A stretch of 64,000 nt of DNA from Leptospira johnsonii (GCF_003112675.1 NZ_BFAY01000011.1:868001-932000), one strand, 5' to 3'; shown: positions 8,553-19,580, counted from the stretch's first letter. A program made the numbers and translations. Notes: generated by a model from the letters alone, not told the origin.

Positions 8553-9211
8553 GCAGATGACTCCTTAGGCTGCTTCCCGTTAAGAAAAGCAGACTCGAGA
8601 TATTCCGACTCTCTTCTCTCCACTTGCTCGATAAAAGAAACAAAAATTTCGGGAGATACGGGTAAAACTGCGTTGTACGCCTTCTCCACTGAATCGAACA
8701 AAAGAGAAACTCCTAACAAAGATGCCATAAATCTAGCAGGACGGATCAGATAAGCGGAGATGGGTTTATGAGCTAATTCATAAAATGTTCTGAGATTATG
8801 AAGAACGATCTCTAACTGCTTTTGTCTTTCTTCTTTATGACCGTAAGCTTTATATAGATCGTCGTATTCTTCTCGGGTAAGCTTTTTGCCGTCCCAATCT
8901 CTTTGGATGAGCAACTGTGCCATTTCGGAATCCAAGTGATCGGTGAGATTATTTAACTCTATTAGAGTTTCTAGATTCGCTCTGGTGGTTTCCTTCATCA
9001 TACCTTTTACTTTTTGGTATGTGTCTAAGGCGAGATGCATCCAAGCTTCTTTGCCATCTAGGTTGTAAATAGTTTCGAAAAAATACTCCACCATAGAGAT
9101 GGTTTCTTCCAGATGAAAATAGTCCGCGTAAAATTTACGGAATCTTTCCACCTGAGCTCGAACGATCTCTACTTTGGCATGTTTAAGTTTATGTTCTTCG
9201 AAACTACTCAC
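8549..9211 (-). CDS. Conserved soluble protein, possibly FFLEELY-motif type
   Basis: The 220-residue, mostly helical protein starts with GTG at 9211 (MSSFEEHK). The N-terminal part, RFRKFYADYFHLEETISMVE followed by YFFETIYNLDG, resembles proteins annotated as FFLEELY motif proteins, but the match is loose. No membrane segment or signal peptide is apparent. Its stop overlaps the motB start by 4 bases, in the place where motA would be expected. Coupling suggests a role in stator function or another MotB-linked process, but the sequence does not show which. Confidence 0.65.
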   Translation of the reverse strand: MSSFEEHKLKHAKVEIVRAQVERFRKFYADYFHLEETISMVEYFFETIYNLDGKEAWMHLALDTYQKVKGMMKETTRANLETLIELNNLTDHLDSEMAQLLIQRDWDGKKLTREEYDDLYKAYGHKEERQKQLEIVLHNLRTFYELAHKPISAYLIRPARFMASLLGVSLLFDSVEKAYNAVLPVSPEIFVSFIEQVERRESEYLESAFLNGKQPKESSA

Positions 9212-9226
9212 TATATTATCCGATTA

Positions 9227-10369
9227 TTATTTGGACTTTCCTCTAGAAACCAAAGGTAGAGGATAACTCTTGAAACCTTGTTGGTCTATTTCCGTTTTTA
9301 CGGAACTGTAATCCGTAGGAAGATTGATCGTCTCTCTATAAGATTTTGAACTGGAGCGCACTAATATATTCGGAACTCCATCCGCTTCAGGAGTATATTT
9401 AAATCGAACTCCATATTTATGATTTCTTGCCCAACCTTCTTTCGTAATTTCTAATAGTGGAACTTTAGAGTTGATATATTTTTTTTCGAAAGAATATACG
9501 GAGGATCCAGGAGAATAATATCTCAATCCCTCTTTACCTGAATCCACCTCTACTTTTCCTCCTTGGGGAAATGAAAGAGTGATATAAGTTGTACCGGAAT
9601 AAGATCCTCTGTTCTTAAACCAGATCACAACTTCGGACGCTACGTCCTTTTTCCATTCGGAAGGAACTTCTACACTTAATAATCCTGGAGCGGCCACACT
9701 CGGAACATCCGGCACCAATTCCCATCCATTGAAGTTAAAATTTTGCGCGTAAGTTCTATTGTTCGGAAAAATGGTAAGGTTCTTTTCTTCCTTATTATAA
9801 GAGAAATCGATACGTTTTGATTTTGCCAAAAACTGATGGTCCTTTAAAGAAGCGAGACCATCTAAAATTTTCTCACCTTTTCTGATCACGTATGGAACGG
9901 AAAAAAGCCCTAAAGGAGGTTCTTCACTTAAAACTTCTAAAAAGAGAGAATTGAAAGAATCTCCAGGAAGTTCTTCCATTAGAATTCTTTTAACTACATA
10001 GCCGGACTCTTTTGTATTCTCGTCTTCTCCCGCTTTCCAAGAGGAAGATTTTGGATCGTGAACAAATGGCCCGATATTAAGAAGATTAAAACCTATTTTG
10101 GATTTGAGAATCCATTCTCCGTTTTGTTTTTTGAAAACTGCGAGTATCTCTTCGGTTCCGTTACGGACCAAGGCGAATGTTTCCAAGTCCGGATCCTCGT
10201 CCAAGTTTCCTACTTTTTTGAGGACCACATCCGGGCTTTTTTCTTCCGACTCGGAGATCGTAAGAGAAATGATCTTGGAATCGGATGGCGTTTTTGAATT
10301 ACAAGCGATGAGAAGAATGAATACTGAAAAAAGGATCAATATCCTGACAAAAGAAACAAAACGAAACAT
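9227..10369 (-). CDS. Hypothetical lipoprotein
   Basis: The 380-residue protein has the signal MFRFVSFVRILILFSVFILLIAC with lipobox LIAC. Early in the mature part, VGNLDEDPDLETFALVRNG looks like an acidic FG-GAP-like or calcium-binding repeat. It is followed by beta-rich sequence and VSAEVVIWFKNRG-like Ig-type strands near residues 235-330. No known domain is firmly recognised. It starts the minus-strand run that continues into the FFLEELY-like gene and motB. Probably anchored in the inner or outer membrane facing the periplasm or surface. Confidence 0.7.
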   Translation of the reverse strand: MFRFVSFVRILILFSVFILLIACNSKTPSDSKIISLTISESEEKSPDVVLKKVGNLDEDPDLETFALVRNGTEEILAVFKKQNGEWILKSKIGFNLLNIGPFVHDPKSSSWKAGEDENTKESGYVVKRILMEELPGDSFNSLFLEVLSEEPPLGLFSVPYVIRKGEKILDGLASLKDHQFLAKSKRIDFSYNKEEKNLTIFPNNRTYAQNFNFNGWELVPDVPSVAAPGLLSVEVPSEWKKDVASEVVIWFKNRGSYSGTTYITLSFPQGGKVEVDSGKEGLRYYSPGSSVYSFEKKYINSKVPLLEITKEGWARNHKYGVRFKYTPEADGVPNILVRSSSKSYRETINLPTDYSSVKTEIDQQGFKSYPLPLVSRGKSK

Positions 10370-10425
10370 ATTCTGTACTACAGCTTCTTTCCAAGAAAAG
10401 CAGATGTCTATCGATTTCCTAGGCC

Positions 10426-11265
10426 CTAATTAGTCTCCATACCGAACACATTTTTTACGATCCTAGCATTTGTAGTACCATCGTATTCGTCCGTATACGC
10501 TCCTAAGGCCTCCGCAAACTCGACAGATAATCCTGCTTTGGTCCTAAGCTCCGGAAAATATAAAAATCCCTTTGCCCTTCGGGGAGTAAATGGATGTGTC
10601 AAAAGATCCAGATACTTCTCCCATTGTTGGTCTTGCAAAACCCCATCCGAGAATACTATCTTGGCCCCTCTTTTTACATGCCGGATCTCGTCATCATGAA
10701 CGATCTGCATTATATCGGCCCGTTTCTGGTCCCCGAATTTCTCGAATGCCTTTCGGTAGATCATCGAAAAATCCAAATTGGCACCCTCGAAGGAAAGAGA
10801 CATGATCGCAAAAAATTTCTGCAACGTCTGCATGTTCGGAATTTGTTTCCAGAAGATATAATTGAGAGGACGATCCCCCAGATCCATTCCCCATTCTCTG
10901 ATCGAATCCAAATACAATCTAAGGTGTTTTTGTTCTTCCAGAATCGTCTTGAACAAACTTTTGCGAACGGAAGAAGGAGCATTCTGAAATTTTAATATGG
11001 CCCAAGCAAATATCTCAACAGCCATCAGTTCATGATTTGCAAAATGATGAAGCGAAAGTATTCTATTCTCTTCAGAATTCAAATGTTCCACTCGGGGCAT
11101 TTTTGATTTTTTATCCGAGAAAGATAATTTAGGAGATCTTTCCGGTCTGTCCTTAGGAGCAAAATTGGGCCAGAGAATATCTTCCGGCATTTTTTCAGGA
11201 GAGTATAACTTATCCTCTAGATTGGGAGAACTTAAAAGAAATTGGGCGTATTCGTTTAAAGTCAA
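10426..11265 (-). CDS. DUF455 family ferritin-like protein
   Basis: The 279-residue protein matches the DUF455 ferritin-like pattern. It has HHFANHELMAVEIFAWAI, then EEQKHLRLY, later SFEGANLDF, and VHDDEIRHVKRG. The repeated E...ExxH arrangement is typical of di-iron four-helix bundles, so E/H residues probably bind two metal ions. Family members are poorly characterised; some are linked to tRNA or nucleic-acid modification. The start is TTG at 11265, only 2 bases after the stop of the RsbW-like gene, which indicates tight coupling with it. Confidence 0.75.
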   Translation of the reverse strand: MTLNEYAQFLLSSPNLEDKLYSPEKMPEDILWPNFAPKDRPERSPKLSFSDKKSKMPRVEHLNSEENRILSLHHFANHELMAVEIFAWAILKFQNAPSSVRKSLFKTILEEQKHLRLYLDSIREWGMDLGDRPLNYIFWKQIPNMQTLQKFFAIMSLSFEGANLDFSMIYRKAFEKFGDQKRADIMQIVHDDEIRHVKRGAKIVFSDGVLQDQQWEKYLDLLTHPFTPRRAKGFLYFPELRTKAGLSVEFAEALGAYTDEYDGTTNARIVKNVFGMETN

Positions 11266-11267
11266 GG

Positions 11268-11849
11268 TCAGTGTTTTTTAGAATCGAATGCCAACTCGAT
11301 AATAGATCCTCTGATACTTGAATCAGTAGGGTCTGAGGAAATTCTTCCTTCTTTACAATGATACATGATCTTCACCGAGTCCATTAAGGATTGCATAATG
11401 AGTAAACCTTTACCTAAGTTTTTATGTTGGGTAAGCTTTCCTCTATTTGGAAGCACCTCACATTTACCTTCTTGGTAGGTTTTTACTTTTTTTAAGAACT
11501 CTTGGAGAGAAGAAGGTTTAGCTTCCGTTATCTGCTCTTCTATCTTTTCTTTTTTCAGGCCGGAACCATAGTCCACGATCCATAAAGTAAACTTAGAATT
11601 GTTAACGATCCATCTGCAGATGATAGTTTCTTCGGAACTAGAATTACAATTTGCGGAAATAGAATTGGTGAGAGCCTCGTCTGCAGCTAACTCGATCTGC
11701 TGGATATCTTTGGAGATGAATGTATTTTCTTCTAAAGATTGACGAAGTGCTCTTCTGAACTCCCGAATACTTGATAAATCAGGAGGCAGGAACATAACGT
11801 ACGAACCCGAATGATGTTTAACCAAAAGTGAATCGGCCGTATCCCTCAT
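11268..11849 (-). CDS. RsbW-like anti-sigma/serine kinase ATPase (HATPase_c_2)
   Basis: The 193-residue protein carries the GHKL ATPase motifs of the RsbW/SpoIIAB class. The N box is IELAADEALTNSISANC, the G1 box is IVDYGSGL, and the G2 box is NLGKGLLIM. Such proteins phosphorylate anti-sigma antagonists or bind sigma factors in partner-switching pathways, which are abundant in Leptospira. The G2 region has an insert (LPNRGKLTQHKN) before GKGL. No antagonist or SpoIIE gene is adjacent. Its partner may be encoded elsewhere. It is directly coupled to the ferritin-like gene downstream. Confidence 0.8.
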   Translation of the reverse strand: MRDTADSLLVKHHSGSYVMFLPPDLSSIREFRRALRQSLEENTFISKDIQQIELAADEALTNSISANCNSSSEETIICRWIVNNSKFTLWIVDYGSGLKKEKIEEQITEAKPSSLQEFLKKVKTYQEGKCEVLPNRGKLTQHKNLGKGLLIMQSLMDSVKIMYHCKEGRISSDPTDSSIRGSIIELAFDSKKH

Positions 11850-11892
11850 TTCTTATCTGAGAAGTCCCTTAGTATAGTAATACAGACCGAAA

Positions 11893-11918
11893 GGGGGGTT
11901 TTGCAACAAAAAACCCCC
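11893..11918 (-). terminator. Possible terminator of gltX
   Basis: A hairpin of gggggtttt (11894-11902) and aaaaccccc (11910-11918) sits 10 bases beyond the gltX stop on the minus strand. The following T run is short (TTT), so it may be weak. Confidence 0.5.
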
Positions 11919-11927
11919 GAAAAAATC

Positions 11928-13487
11928 TTAAGGTAAAGAAATTCCTACTTGTACCGAGATTTTCTCTATTCGTTTGAGTAGCTTTTCCTTCCCTAAGAGG
12001 GGAAATAGGATAGGTAACTCGAGTCCGTGAGCTTTTCCTGTCGCGGAAACCCGGATCGGCATAAAGAGTGTTTTTCCCTTTTGGCCGGTCTGTTCTCCCG
12101 CTTGGGTCATCAAAGCCTTATAATCCTCATCGGTTTTAGGATCCGACTTTTTTAATAATTCGTAAAATGTGTAGACAACTTTGGAAGAAAATTCTTGGGA
12201 AAGAATTTCTTTCGCTTCTCCATCCTCAACCTTTAGGTCGGATACGAAAAATTCCGCAATATAGTCGGGAGCTTGGCGTAAATTGTCTAGATACACTCTC
12301 ACACTATCGACTAAAGAATGTAATTCCTTGTTCTTAGGGTCTCTGTATTCCGCCGGAATATCCGTTCTGTTCTCTAAAAATGGAGCCAAGCTTTCCGCCA
12401 CTTTTTGGATCGGGAGTTCTCTGATGTATTTATTAGAAAGCCAATTCAATTTAGACTTAGGGTTCATCGCCTCTGCGATCTGATCTAGGCTCGAGAAGTT
12501 AGTTGCAATTTCTTCGTCTCCTTTCGGTTTTTTGAACACATCGAAAGTAGAAGGTGACTTGGAACAGCGATGTACATCGAAAGTTTTTGGAAGAATATCC
12601 CCGGGCAGATATTCCTGACCATCTGGAGAAGTCCAACCTAGCAGAGCCATATAATTCAAGAATGTCTCAGGCAAATAACCTAAATCACGAAATGCTAATA
12701 TAGAAGTCGCTCCCGCACGTTTAGACAATTTTTTACCGTCCATCCCAACGATCTCGGAAGCGTGAGCAAACTCAGGCACAGGGAAACCCAGTGCCTCATA
12801 AATCAAGATCTGGCGAGGTGTATTAGAAAGGTGTCCCACTCCACGGATCACATGAGAAATTTTCATGAGCCCGTCGTCCACAACCACAGCGTAATTGTAA
12901 GAAGGAAAACCGTCGGATTTTACAATGATGAAGTCCCCGATCAGTTTTGTTTCGAACTTCACTTTTCCTTGGATGATATCATCGAAAATCAATGTCTTAG
13001 AAGGAGTTTTGAAACGGACAGAATAAGGAATTCCAGCTTTTAGTTTTTCCTGAACTTCTGCTTCGCTCATGTTGGCGTGAAGTCCGTCGTAAACGTAAGG
13101 GACTCCCATTGCCTCCGCCTGTTTTTTCTTTGCTTCTAATTCTTCTTGGGTACAGAAGCAGCGGTAAGCTTTTCCTTCGGAGATCAACTTCTCCGTATAT
13201 TCTTTATAGATGGAGATCCTTTCGGATTGTATATAAGGACCGTATGGACCTCCTGCATGAGGACCCTCATCCCATTCAATCCCCAACCATTTTAAGGATT
13301 CAAGGATGGTTTTAAAAGATTCTTCAGTGGATCTGGTTTGATCCGTATCTTCTATCCTTAATAGAAATTTTCCGCCTTGTGCTTTGGCGTATAAGTAATT
13401 GAATAAAGCGGTTCTAGCTCCGCCCACATGAAGGAAACCGGTAGGTGACGGTGCGAACCTGGTTCTAACTTCCTTATTTTCTGGCAT
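11928..13487 (-). CDS. gltX: Glutamyl-tRNA synthetase
   Basis: The 519-residue class I synthetase attaches glutamate to tRNA-Glu. The HIGH-type motif is in [20 protein letters not shown] near the N-terminus. The KMSKS-type motif is KKLSKRAG at about 252-259. Length fits bacterial GltX (about 470-520). The C-terminal helical anticodon-binding region begins after about residue 340. The ATG at 13487 overlaps the end of the upstream lipoprotein gene by 14 bases. A hairpin downstream at 11893-11918 may terminate it. Cytoplasmic. Confidence 0.97.
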   Translation of the reverse strand: MPENKEVRTRFAPSPTGFLHVGGARTALFNYLYAKAQGGKFLLRIEDTDQTRSTEESFKTILESLKWLGIEWDEGPHAGGPYGPYIQSERISIYKEYTEKLISEGKAYRCFCTQEELEAKKKQAEAMGVPYVYDGLHANMSEAEVQEKLKAGIPYSVRFKTPSKTLIFDDIIQGKVKFETKLIGDFIIVKSDGFPSYNYAVVVDDGLMKISHVIRGVGHLSNTPRQILIYEALGFPVPEFAHASEIVGMDGKKLSKRAGATSILAFRDLGYLPETFLNYMALLGWTSPDGQEYLPGDILPKTFDVHRCSKSPSTFDVFKKPKGDEEIATNFSSLDQIAEAMNPKSKLNWLSNKYIRELPIQKVAESLAPFLENRTDIPAEYRDPKNKELHSLVDSVRVYLDNLRQAPDYIAEFFVSDLKVEDGEAKEILSQEFSSKVVYTFYELLKKSDPKTDEDYKALMTQAGEQTGQKGKTLFMPIRVSATGKAHGLELPILFPLLGKEKLLKRIEKISVQVGISLP

Positions 13488-14424
13488 TGTCGTAATCTTT
13501 TAAGAGGATGATTGGATAGTTCTTCAAATCGGCTGAGGCAGTAAACGGAATATTATTCGTGGTATCATAAAAATGCATAGTTACGAATTCTTCCCTTCTC
13601 TTTTGTTTCCATTGGGATACGTTCTTAGAAGATAATAGGTCTTCGGGAAGAATTCCCCAAGCCCAACGATATTCACCTTCTTCTCTGAACGTCCAAACCG
13701 GAAGTCTACCTTCTACCAAATTTACATATTGGAATATTTGGTTCTTATAATCGTAGTCCGCGTATGGAAAACTTCTGCCACCTGGGCTCGTATAATCCGT
13801 AGTCAAGCTGGTCCGGCTATTACGCACATTTTCCCAATTCAATTCTACATTCTTACCTAAACTTCTATATTCTTTGGCGACCCATACGATCCCTGATTGG
13901 GAAAAATTATACAGGATTCCCCAATCGGAAACATTGAGTTGTTTAGGAGAAGAAGTGTGCATCCCAGATTTGAAACTTTCTCCTTCCCAATTCCAAGAAA
14001 GAACTCCTTGGGGATGAAAGGAAACTTGTTTTGGATTAGAAGATTCTCCTTCTTCTAATCTTGCGGAACCGGAGAATAAAGAAGCCTTAAAACTTAGTTT
14101 CGGAAAAACGATCCCTTTAGGAAGAGAGGTGTGAAAATCTTCTCTTGTTTCCCAAAAATCAACTTCTCCCGTCCAAATTTTTTCCTTAGAAGCTTGGGTC
14201 AGCAGTATTAAATATCTGAGATGGCCAGGTTGGTTCCGAAAAGATTCAGAGCTTGCAGGAATCGAACTGATATTAGAATAAATCCGAATACTGGGAAGAT
14301 CGGAAACTAAAGGTTTTTCTTCCGTCCATTCCGTCAAAAGAGAACAGGACATTAGAAAAATTAAATAGGTCAAACCTAGTGAAAAGAATATTGCTGTGCG
14401 ATAAGATCGAGACTTCGGTTCCAA
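13474..14424 (-). CDS. Hypothetical lipoprotein upstream of gltX
   Basis: The 316-residue protein has a TTG start and a hydrophobic N-terminal segment ending in the lipobox LMSC. The mature part is rich in Trp, Ser and aromatic residues and in short beta-type stretches (for example [15 protein letters not shown] and [17 protein letters not shown]). I recognise no family. The last codons overlap the gltX start by 14 bases, so the two are cotranscribed. The gene is divergent from the topoisomerase pair at 14652. Confidence 0.7.
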   Translation of the reverse strand: MEPKSRSYRTAIFFSLGLTYLIFLMSCSLLTEWTEEKPLVSDLPSIRIYSNISSIPASSESFRNQPGHLRYLILLTQASKEKIWTGEVDFWETREDFHTSLPKGIVFPKLSFKASLFSGSARLEEGESSNPKQVSFHPQGVLSWNWEGESFKSGMHTSSPKQLNVSDWGILYNFSQSGIVWVAKEYRSLGKNVELNWENVRNSRTSLTTDYTSPGGRSFPYADYDYKNQIFQYVNLVEGRLPVWTFREEGEYRWAWGILPEDLLSSKNVSQWKQKRREEFVTMHFYDTTNNIPFTASADLKNYPIILLKDYDNARK

Positions 14425-14651
14425 AAAAATACAGCCGGAAAAAGAGGATTTCTTGAAAAACTTCTCGTTTTAGTCCGAATCTTCAAGGAAAAACCGGGAA
14501 ATTTTCTTTCCTTATCGGTGTTTCCCAACGAGAAAGTAAGAATTACTGCAACTTGAGTCGAATTCTTCCTAAAAAGTATGTACGAATTCGGGTAGTACGT
14601 TAAAAGGTTGACAGTAAAACCGTCCTAAAATCCTTTGGCTATAAAAGTCCT

Positions 14652-16037
14652 ATGAAAGATTCCAATAAATCAGGTAAAGAAAACTTCCCTAAAATACCGT
14701 TTGAGGACCAGGTCAACGACGATCAGAGAAAATATTCTCGATACGTTTGCGATTCTAGGGCAATTCCTCACGAAATCGACGGCTTAAAGCCCGTCCAGAG
14801 AAGAATTCTTTGGGCAATGTGGAATTCAGACGCAAGGAACCGTTACACTAAGACTGTGAAAGTAGCGGGACTTGCAATGGGATACCACCCTCACGGAGAT
14901 AGATCCATCCAAGATGCCCTTTCTCAGATGGCCCAGGACTTTACATTCGCAAATAATCATCCTTTAGTTGCTGGAGAAGGTACTTTCGGAGACGTTTTGG
15001 ATCCGAGTGCGATCGCTTCTCCTCGATACACGGAGGTAAAACTTTCCGACTTCGTAAAGGATCTTGGATTCTTCGAAAGTTTACCTGATATAGATTATGT
15101 TAAGAACTACGACGAGACCGAAGACGAACCAATTCACTTTGTAGGAAAAGTTCCGATCGTTCTTCTGAATAATATTATGGGAATTGCGACCGGTTTCCGT
15201 TGTTTTATACCGGGACACAAACTTTCCGCAATTATCAATTCACAAGTCAATTATCTTAAAACCAAAAAGCCTCTGCCTTTAAAACCTTGGTACAAAGATT
15301 ATAAAGGCGAAGTGAAGATGTCCAAGACCGAAGCGGGCAATATCACGATGACCACTACCTTCGGTTTTACATGGGAAGGAGATACTCTGTATCTTACAGA
15401 CGCCCCCATGAATTGGAACAGAGAGAAAGTAATCAATCTTCTGGATGATATTCTGGAAAGAAAGGATAGTTGGCTGAAGGACTATGTGGATCATTCTAGC
15501 CAGACCTTCCGTATCGAACTGAATTATAAAAAGGGAGAAAAGCCTAGCGCGAAAGAGATCGCAGCTGTAATCTCCAAAGAAGATACCCAAACTCTAGCAA
15601 ACAACGTGATCACTTATGACGGTCGTCTGAAAAACTTCGGACCGGAAGAGATCATTAAACGTTTCTGTGATTTCAGAAAAACACACTTGATCCGCAGATT
15701 CAAACGTTTGGCAGGTTTGGAAGAAGAGAAGATCGAAAGAAACTCTGAGTTGATCCGTTTTATCAAAGAAAAATGGAACGAAAAAGTTATCGGGATCAAA
15801 TCCAAAAAGGATTTCGAGGACAAACTCCAAAAGGCAAAATTCAAATACTTTGAATGGTTGGCGTCCATTCCGATCTACAGAATGACTTTGGATGAAGTCC
15901 GCAAATGTGAAGAAGCCATCGTAGAGGCAAAAACCGCCCTTTCCAGATACCAAGGGCTTGTGAAAGAAGATAAAAAATTAACAGAATTCATGATCGGAGA
16001 ATTAACCGAGCTGAAGGATAAATGGGACAAGGAATGA
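14652..16037 (+). CDS. parC: Type IIA topoisomerase subunit A, compact (ParC/GyrA-like, no C-terminal propeller)
   Basis: The 461-residue subunit cuts and rejoins DNA. It contains [20 protein letters not shown], the [13 protein letters not shown] stretch, and [12 protein letters not shown], whose Tyr is the catalytic DNA-linking residue. A tower or coiled-coil part follows ([20 protein letters not shown]). It ends after the coiled coil, so the beta-pinwheel C-terminal domain of GyrA (about 875 residues) and ParC (about 750) is absent. The overlap with the next gene shows that this is a natural end and not a frameshift. Length is close to that of phage T4 gp52 (about 440). The role is probably decatenation or relaxation rather than supercoiling. 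Confidence 0.9.
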   Translation: MKDSNKSGKENFPKIPFEDQVNDDQRKYSRYVCDSRAIPHEIDGLKPVQRRILWAMWNSDARNRYTKTVKVAGLAMGYHPHGDRSIQDALSQMAQDFTFANNHPLVAGEGTFGDVLDPSAIASPRYTEVKLSDFVKDLGFFESLPDIDYVKNYDETEDEPIHFVGKVPIVLLNNIMGIATGFRCFIPGHKLSAIINSQVNYLKTKKPLPLKPWYKDYKGEVKMSKTEAGNITMTTTFGFTWEGDTLYLTDAPMNWNREKVINLLDDILERKDSWLKDYVDHSSQTFRIELNYKKGEKPSAKEIAAVISKEDTQTLANNVITYDGRLKNFGPEEIIKRFCDFRKTHLIRRFKRLAGLEEEKIERNSELIRFIKEKWNEKVIGIKSKKDFEDKLQKAKFKYFEWLASIPIYRMTLDEVRKCEEAIVEAKTALSRYQGLVKEDKKLTEFMIGELTELKDKWDKE

Positions 16038-18178
16038 GCACCGCTAAAACCAAAACCGAAAAGAAGGCCGCGACCGGAGGGGAACGGAACTTCAAAAAAC
16101 TCTCCAACGTAGAACACGTAAGGATGAGGACCGGAATGTGGTTGGGGCAAAACTCTGCTTCCACATTTGAACAGCACTTTTTCCGTAAGAACAGCGGTAA
16201 TTTATACGAGATCGTCCATGAAGAATTGGAAGATGTCCCCGCCAAATTAAAATGTTTGGACGAGGCTTGTATGAATGCGGTAGACGAATACCGCAAGAAC
16301 CAAAAGGACAAGGCTATTCCTGAAAAGGATAAGATGTCCAAATTGATCATCCAATTATCTTCCGACAGAAAAACCGTAACGGTTGCAGATAATGGAAGAG
16401 GAATCCCAGCAAAGAATGCAGAAGGTGTATATCTGCATTTGATGTACGGAGAGAACTTTGACGACCACGTAAAACAAGACCATGTGGCCGGTCAGAATGG
16501 TGTGGGTATTTCTTTGGTAAGGATGGTTTCTTCTTACTTTAAAGTAAAAACTACCAACGACGGAAGCACTTTCAAAAAACTATTCACTCTTCACGAAGAC
16601 GCAAAAAAGCAGATCCGTTCTTATAAACTATCTAAAGAAGATACTGAGAAAGTTTTCTTATACTTCGACGAACACGGAAAATTTGACGATTGCCCGCTTC
16701 TCACAAAAGATCAGATCGAAAAGCTGATTCCGATCAGCAAGAAAACGAACATGATCGAGGCGATCGAAAAAGCTCCAAAAGACGATCACGGAACTTCTGT
16801 CGAATTCGAACTGAATCCGAAATATTTTAATAACATCGATACTTCCTTCAACGTAGATCTGATGAAACAGTATTTGCAGGACATCGCAATGACCAACCCA
16901 GGATTGGAAGTGCAGTTTGTTCATAAAGGTAAGAAGGAAAAGTATAAGTTCAAAAAAGGTTTGGATGAGATATTCTCCCATTCCGATCTGACTTACTACA
17001 AAATGGATTACAACGCCCCTGCTGCAGGATCTCAATTGCATCTGGAAGCTTATTTGGTAATCGGCCAAAACAAAAACCTGACTTGGGTAAACTCTATCTT
17101 CGCTCCTCAAGGCGGTTCTGCAATCGAGTATCTGGAAAACAGACTTTGCGACGAAGTTCGTAAAAAAAGCCAGATCGTTTCCTTAGAGAAAAAACTTAAG
17201 ACAAGCTGTACTCGTAACGACGTTAGGAACTGCTTTCACATGTATGTGAACATGAGACTTTTGAATCCTAGATTCAAGTCCCAGGATAAATCTTATCTGA
17301 TTAACGATCTGAACGAAGATATTCGTAATGCGGTAGACAAACATTTAGATAAGTTCATTAAGAAAACCGCATTATTGGAAGAAGTTAAACTCCAAATGGA
17401 GAAACGTACTCAGCTGAAAGCTTTCGAAGACGCGCAACGCGGACTCAAAAAAGCAAGTAAGATGAATATCCCGAAACTCATGCCACCTACAGGTAAGCCT
17501 AACGATCCAGGCAGAGTATTGTTCGTAGCGGAAGGAGACTCCGCAATCGCAGGTCTTCGTCCCGCCAGAAATCCTAAACTTCACGGACTTTTTCCTCTTA
17601 GAGGAAAACCCATGAACTGTAAGGGTGTTTCCCTCGCGAAAGCGATCGCAAACGAAGAGTTAAAGAATATAGTGGCGATCCTCGGACTTCCTTTGGACCA
17701 AAAAGTAAAGTCTCTAGAAGAATTGAATTACGAAAAAGTGAGCATCATTACTGACGCAGACTTTGACGGATATGCGATCCGTTCCTTGATGCTTTCTTTC
17801 TTTTACGAATACTGGCCTGAACTCTTCGAATTAGGACTCATCCATATTTCCAGCGCTCCTCTCTATGAGGTAGACGTGAAAATGGGAGATTCCAAGAAAG
17901 CTGAGACTGTATTCTGCATCGATGATAAAGATTACGATGCTCTAGTCAAACGAGTGGAAAAATCCGGAGGACAAATCGTCCGCAAAAAACGGAATAAAGG
18001 ACTCGGAGAGACAGGAAAAGAAGCCATGAAATTTGCAGTAGATGAGTGTATGACCAAGATCACCATCGGAAACAAGAAAGAAGCTTCTAAGATCCAGAAC
18101 CTTTGGTTCCATAAAGACTTTGCAGAGCAAAGAAGGGATGCGATCTCAGAATACGCGATGAGCGTAATAGAAGACTAA
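16022..18178 (+). CDS. parE: Type IIA topoisomerase subunit B (ParE/GyrB-like, T4/eukaryote-like TOPRIM)
   Basis: The protein of up to 718 residues has a GHKL ATPase domain ([31 protein letters not shown]), a transducer domain, and a TOPRIM domain with [17 protein letters not shown] and DADFDG. After EGDS the sequence reads [14 protein letters not shown], closer to phage T4 gp39 and eukaryotic topoisomerase II than to the EGDSAGGSA form of GyrB/ParE. The start is ATG 16022, with aagga 3 bases upstream, or ATG 16034, which overlaps the parC stop as ATGA. It pairs with the compact A subunit. The order A then B differs from the usual gyrB-gyrA order. Confidence 0.9.
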   Translation: MGQGMSTAKTKTEKKAATGGERNFKKLSNVEHVRMRTGMWLGQNSASTFEQHFFRKNSGNLYEIVHEELEDVPAKLKCLDEACMNAVDEYRKNQKDKAIPEKDKMSKLIIQLSSDRKTVTVADNGRGIPAKNAEGVYLHLMYGENFDDHVKQDHVAGQNGVGISLVRMVSSYFKVKTTNDGSTFKKLFTLHEDAKKQIRSYKLSKEDTEKVFLYFDEHGKFDDCPLLTKDQIEKLIPISKKTNMIEAIEKAPKDDHGTSVEFELNPKYFNNIDTSFNVDLMKQYLQDIAMTNPGLEVQFVHKGKKEKYKFKKGLDEIFSHSDLTYYKMDYNAPAAGSQLHLEAYLVIGQNKNLTWVNSIFAPQGGSAIEYLENRLCDEVRKKSQIVSLEKKLKTSCTRNDVRNCFHMYVNMRLLNPRFKSQDKSYLINDLNEDIRNAVDKHLDKFIKKTALLEEVKLQMEKRTQLKAFEDAQRGLKKASKMNIPKLMPPTGKPNDPGRVLFVAEGDSAIAGLRPARNPKLHGLFPLRGKPMNCKGVSLAKAIANEELKNIVAILGLPLDQKVKSLEELNYEKVSIITDADFDGYAIRSLMLSFFYEYWPELFELGLIHISSAPLYEVDVKMGDSKKAETVFCIDDKDYDALVKRVEKSGGQIVRKKRNKGLGETGKEAMKFAVDECMTKITIGNKKEASKIQNLWFHKDFAEQRRDAISEYAMSVIED

Positions 18179-18202
18179 TCCTCCGACTTACATTCTTGAA
18201 AT

Positions 18203-18236
18203 AAAAAACCCGGAAGAAATAGATTCCGGGTTTTTT
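18203..18236. terminator. Bidirectional terminator between parE and the amine oxidase gene
   Basis: The stem aaaaaacccgga (18203-18214)/tccgggtttttt (18225-18236) with a 10-base loop ends in T runs on both strands. It serves the convergent genes on either side. Confidence 0.9.
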
Positions 18237-18239
18237 GTT

Positions 18240-19580
18240 TTAAACCAGATTTACTGCTTTGATCGCCGAGCTTAAAGCAGCCTCCACTGTTCCGGTAATT
18301 TCCCCTGTATGTTCTCCTGCAAAGAAGATACGATCGAACGGTTTTCTTAGAATGATCTCTGATCCAAAACTTCCCGGTGGAAATTCAGCAATTCCATTCG
18401 GAACGTAGTCTTTTTTAGGCTCCGTAAAATAGAATCTTTGGATCTGCAGATCCTTTTTTAGACCCAAACGATCCAGAGTAAGACGAATATATTCTACCTT
18501 TTGATCCTGGCTGGCAGAATCGAATACAGAGAATCTATCTCCGTTCGCGATCACTCCTAAAACCTTATCTCCAGTGTCAGACTTGGTCCCGGCATCATAT
18601 AAGAATTGAGCCGCAGCATCCGAATGAACCGCAAAAGGAGAAGATTCCCATGGAGACTCTTTCAAAATCAAAAACAATTTATAGATCTGAGAATAACGAA
18701 CTCTTAATGCAGCAAGAAGTTTTTCCTTATCTAGTCCTGGATTCCATTTTACGTTAGAGATTTGGTTCGCCGGTAATGTGCAGATGCAAGTAGAACCGCT
18801 AAACTTTCTTCCGGAAGCGGTAGTGACAGTAACTCCGGCGGAATCTTGGTCCACAGACAGAACAGGATCCGAAAAGACAAACTCGGTGTTCTCTATATTC
18901 ATCACCAAAGTTTTGGCGATACTTTCCATTCCACCTTCTATCCTGCTATTCCTTTGAGGGAATTGTGCAAGATCACCTAAAACTTTTTCGGCGGACAAAA
19001 CTCGGATACTATCTCCATAATGAAGAGAAAGTTTATGACCGAGTAAGGTCAGATCTTCCGGACTGACTCCTTGGTATATTAGATAATTATAAAAACTGAT
19101 CCGATCCAAAGCTTGCTGTTGAGCTGTATCTAATTTAGAATTTTGTGATACTAATTTGCTCAATATCTCTTGAGACTTGGCAGAAAGTTCCCAAGTGCCC
19201 GCTTTTTTGTAAGTTCCTAAAAACAGATCCGGAGTTAAAGGAGAAGATTGAATTTTTAATCCAAGTTCTCTAACTAAACTGCGAACTGTTTTGTCTTCTG
19301 AAGAAACCCATTCCGCCCCCAGATCCACCACATGACCGGAAGGATCTTGTATAGATCTAACCCTTCCTCCGACTCTGTCTGTAGCTTCTATCAGAGTTAC
19401 CTTACTTCCTGTTTTTCCTAATAGGTATGCCGAATAAAGTCCAGAAAGTCCTCCGCCAAGTACGATCACCTTTTTTCCTGCGTTAGTATTCTGAGCGAAC
19501 AAATTTCCCTTACGACTTCCCAACAAAGCTGCGGCGCTTAAAATTCCGGCTTTTAGAAAAGTGGATCGGGTAATTTTCAT
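18240..19580 (-). CDS. FAD-dependent amine oxidase (flavin monoamine oxidase family), exported
   Basis: The 446-residue product is read from ATG 19580, which has the Shine-Dalgarno agagg 6 bases upstream. The open frame extends to 19673 but the extra residues look non-coding. The N-terminus, [21 protein letters not shown], is a signal resembling a Tat signal with one arginine replaced. The FAD dinucleotide fold follows ([30 protein letters not shown]). The C-terminal FAD segment is [20 protein letters not shown]. Family enzymes oxidise amines or related substrates; the substrate is unknown. Export of a folded flavoprotein would fit the Tat-like signal. It diverges from the cobalamin-riboswitch operon. 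Confidence 0.85.
   Translation of the reverse strand: MKITRSTFLKAGILSAAALLGSRKGNLFAQNTNAGKKVIVLGGGLSGLYSAYLLGKTGSKVTLIEATDRVGGRVRSIQDPSGHVVDLGAEWVSSEDKTVRSLVRELGLKIQSSPLTPDLFLGTYKKAGTWELSAKSQEILSKLVSQNSKLDTAQQQALDRISFYNYLIYQGVSPEDLTLLGHKLSLHYGDSIRVLSAEKVLGDLAQFPQRNSRIEGGMESIAKTLVMNIENTEFVFSDPVLSVDQDSAGVTVTTASGRKFSGSTCICTLPANQISNVKWNPGLDKEKLLAALRVRYSQIYKLFLILKESPWESSPFAVHSDAAAQFLYDAGTKSDTGDKVLGVIANGDRFSVFDSASQDQKVEYIRLTLDRLGLKKDLQIQRFYFTEPKKDYVPNGIAEFPPGSFGSEIILRKPFDRIFFAGEHTGEITGTVEAALSSAIKAVNLV

Noticed and set aside
14652..16037. Frameshift or truncation in the topoisomerase A subunit
   Set aside because: The gene ends in an overlap with the intact B-subunit gene and the reading frame is clean; the missing C-terminal domain is natural.
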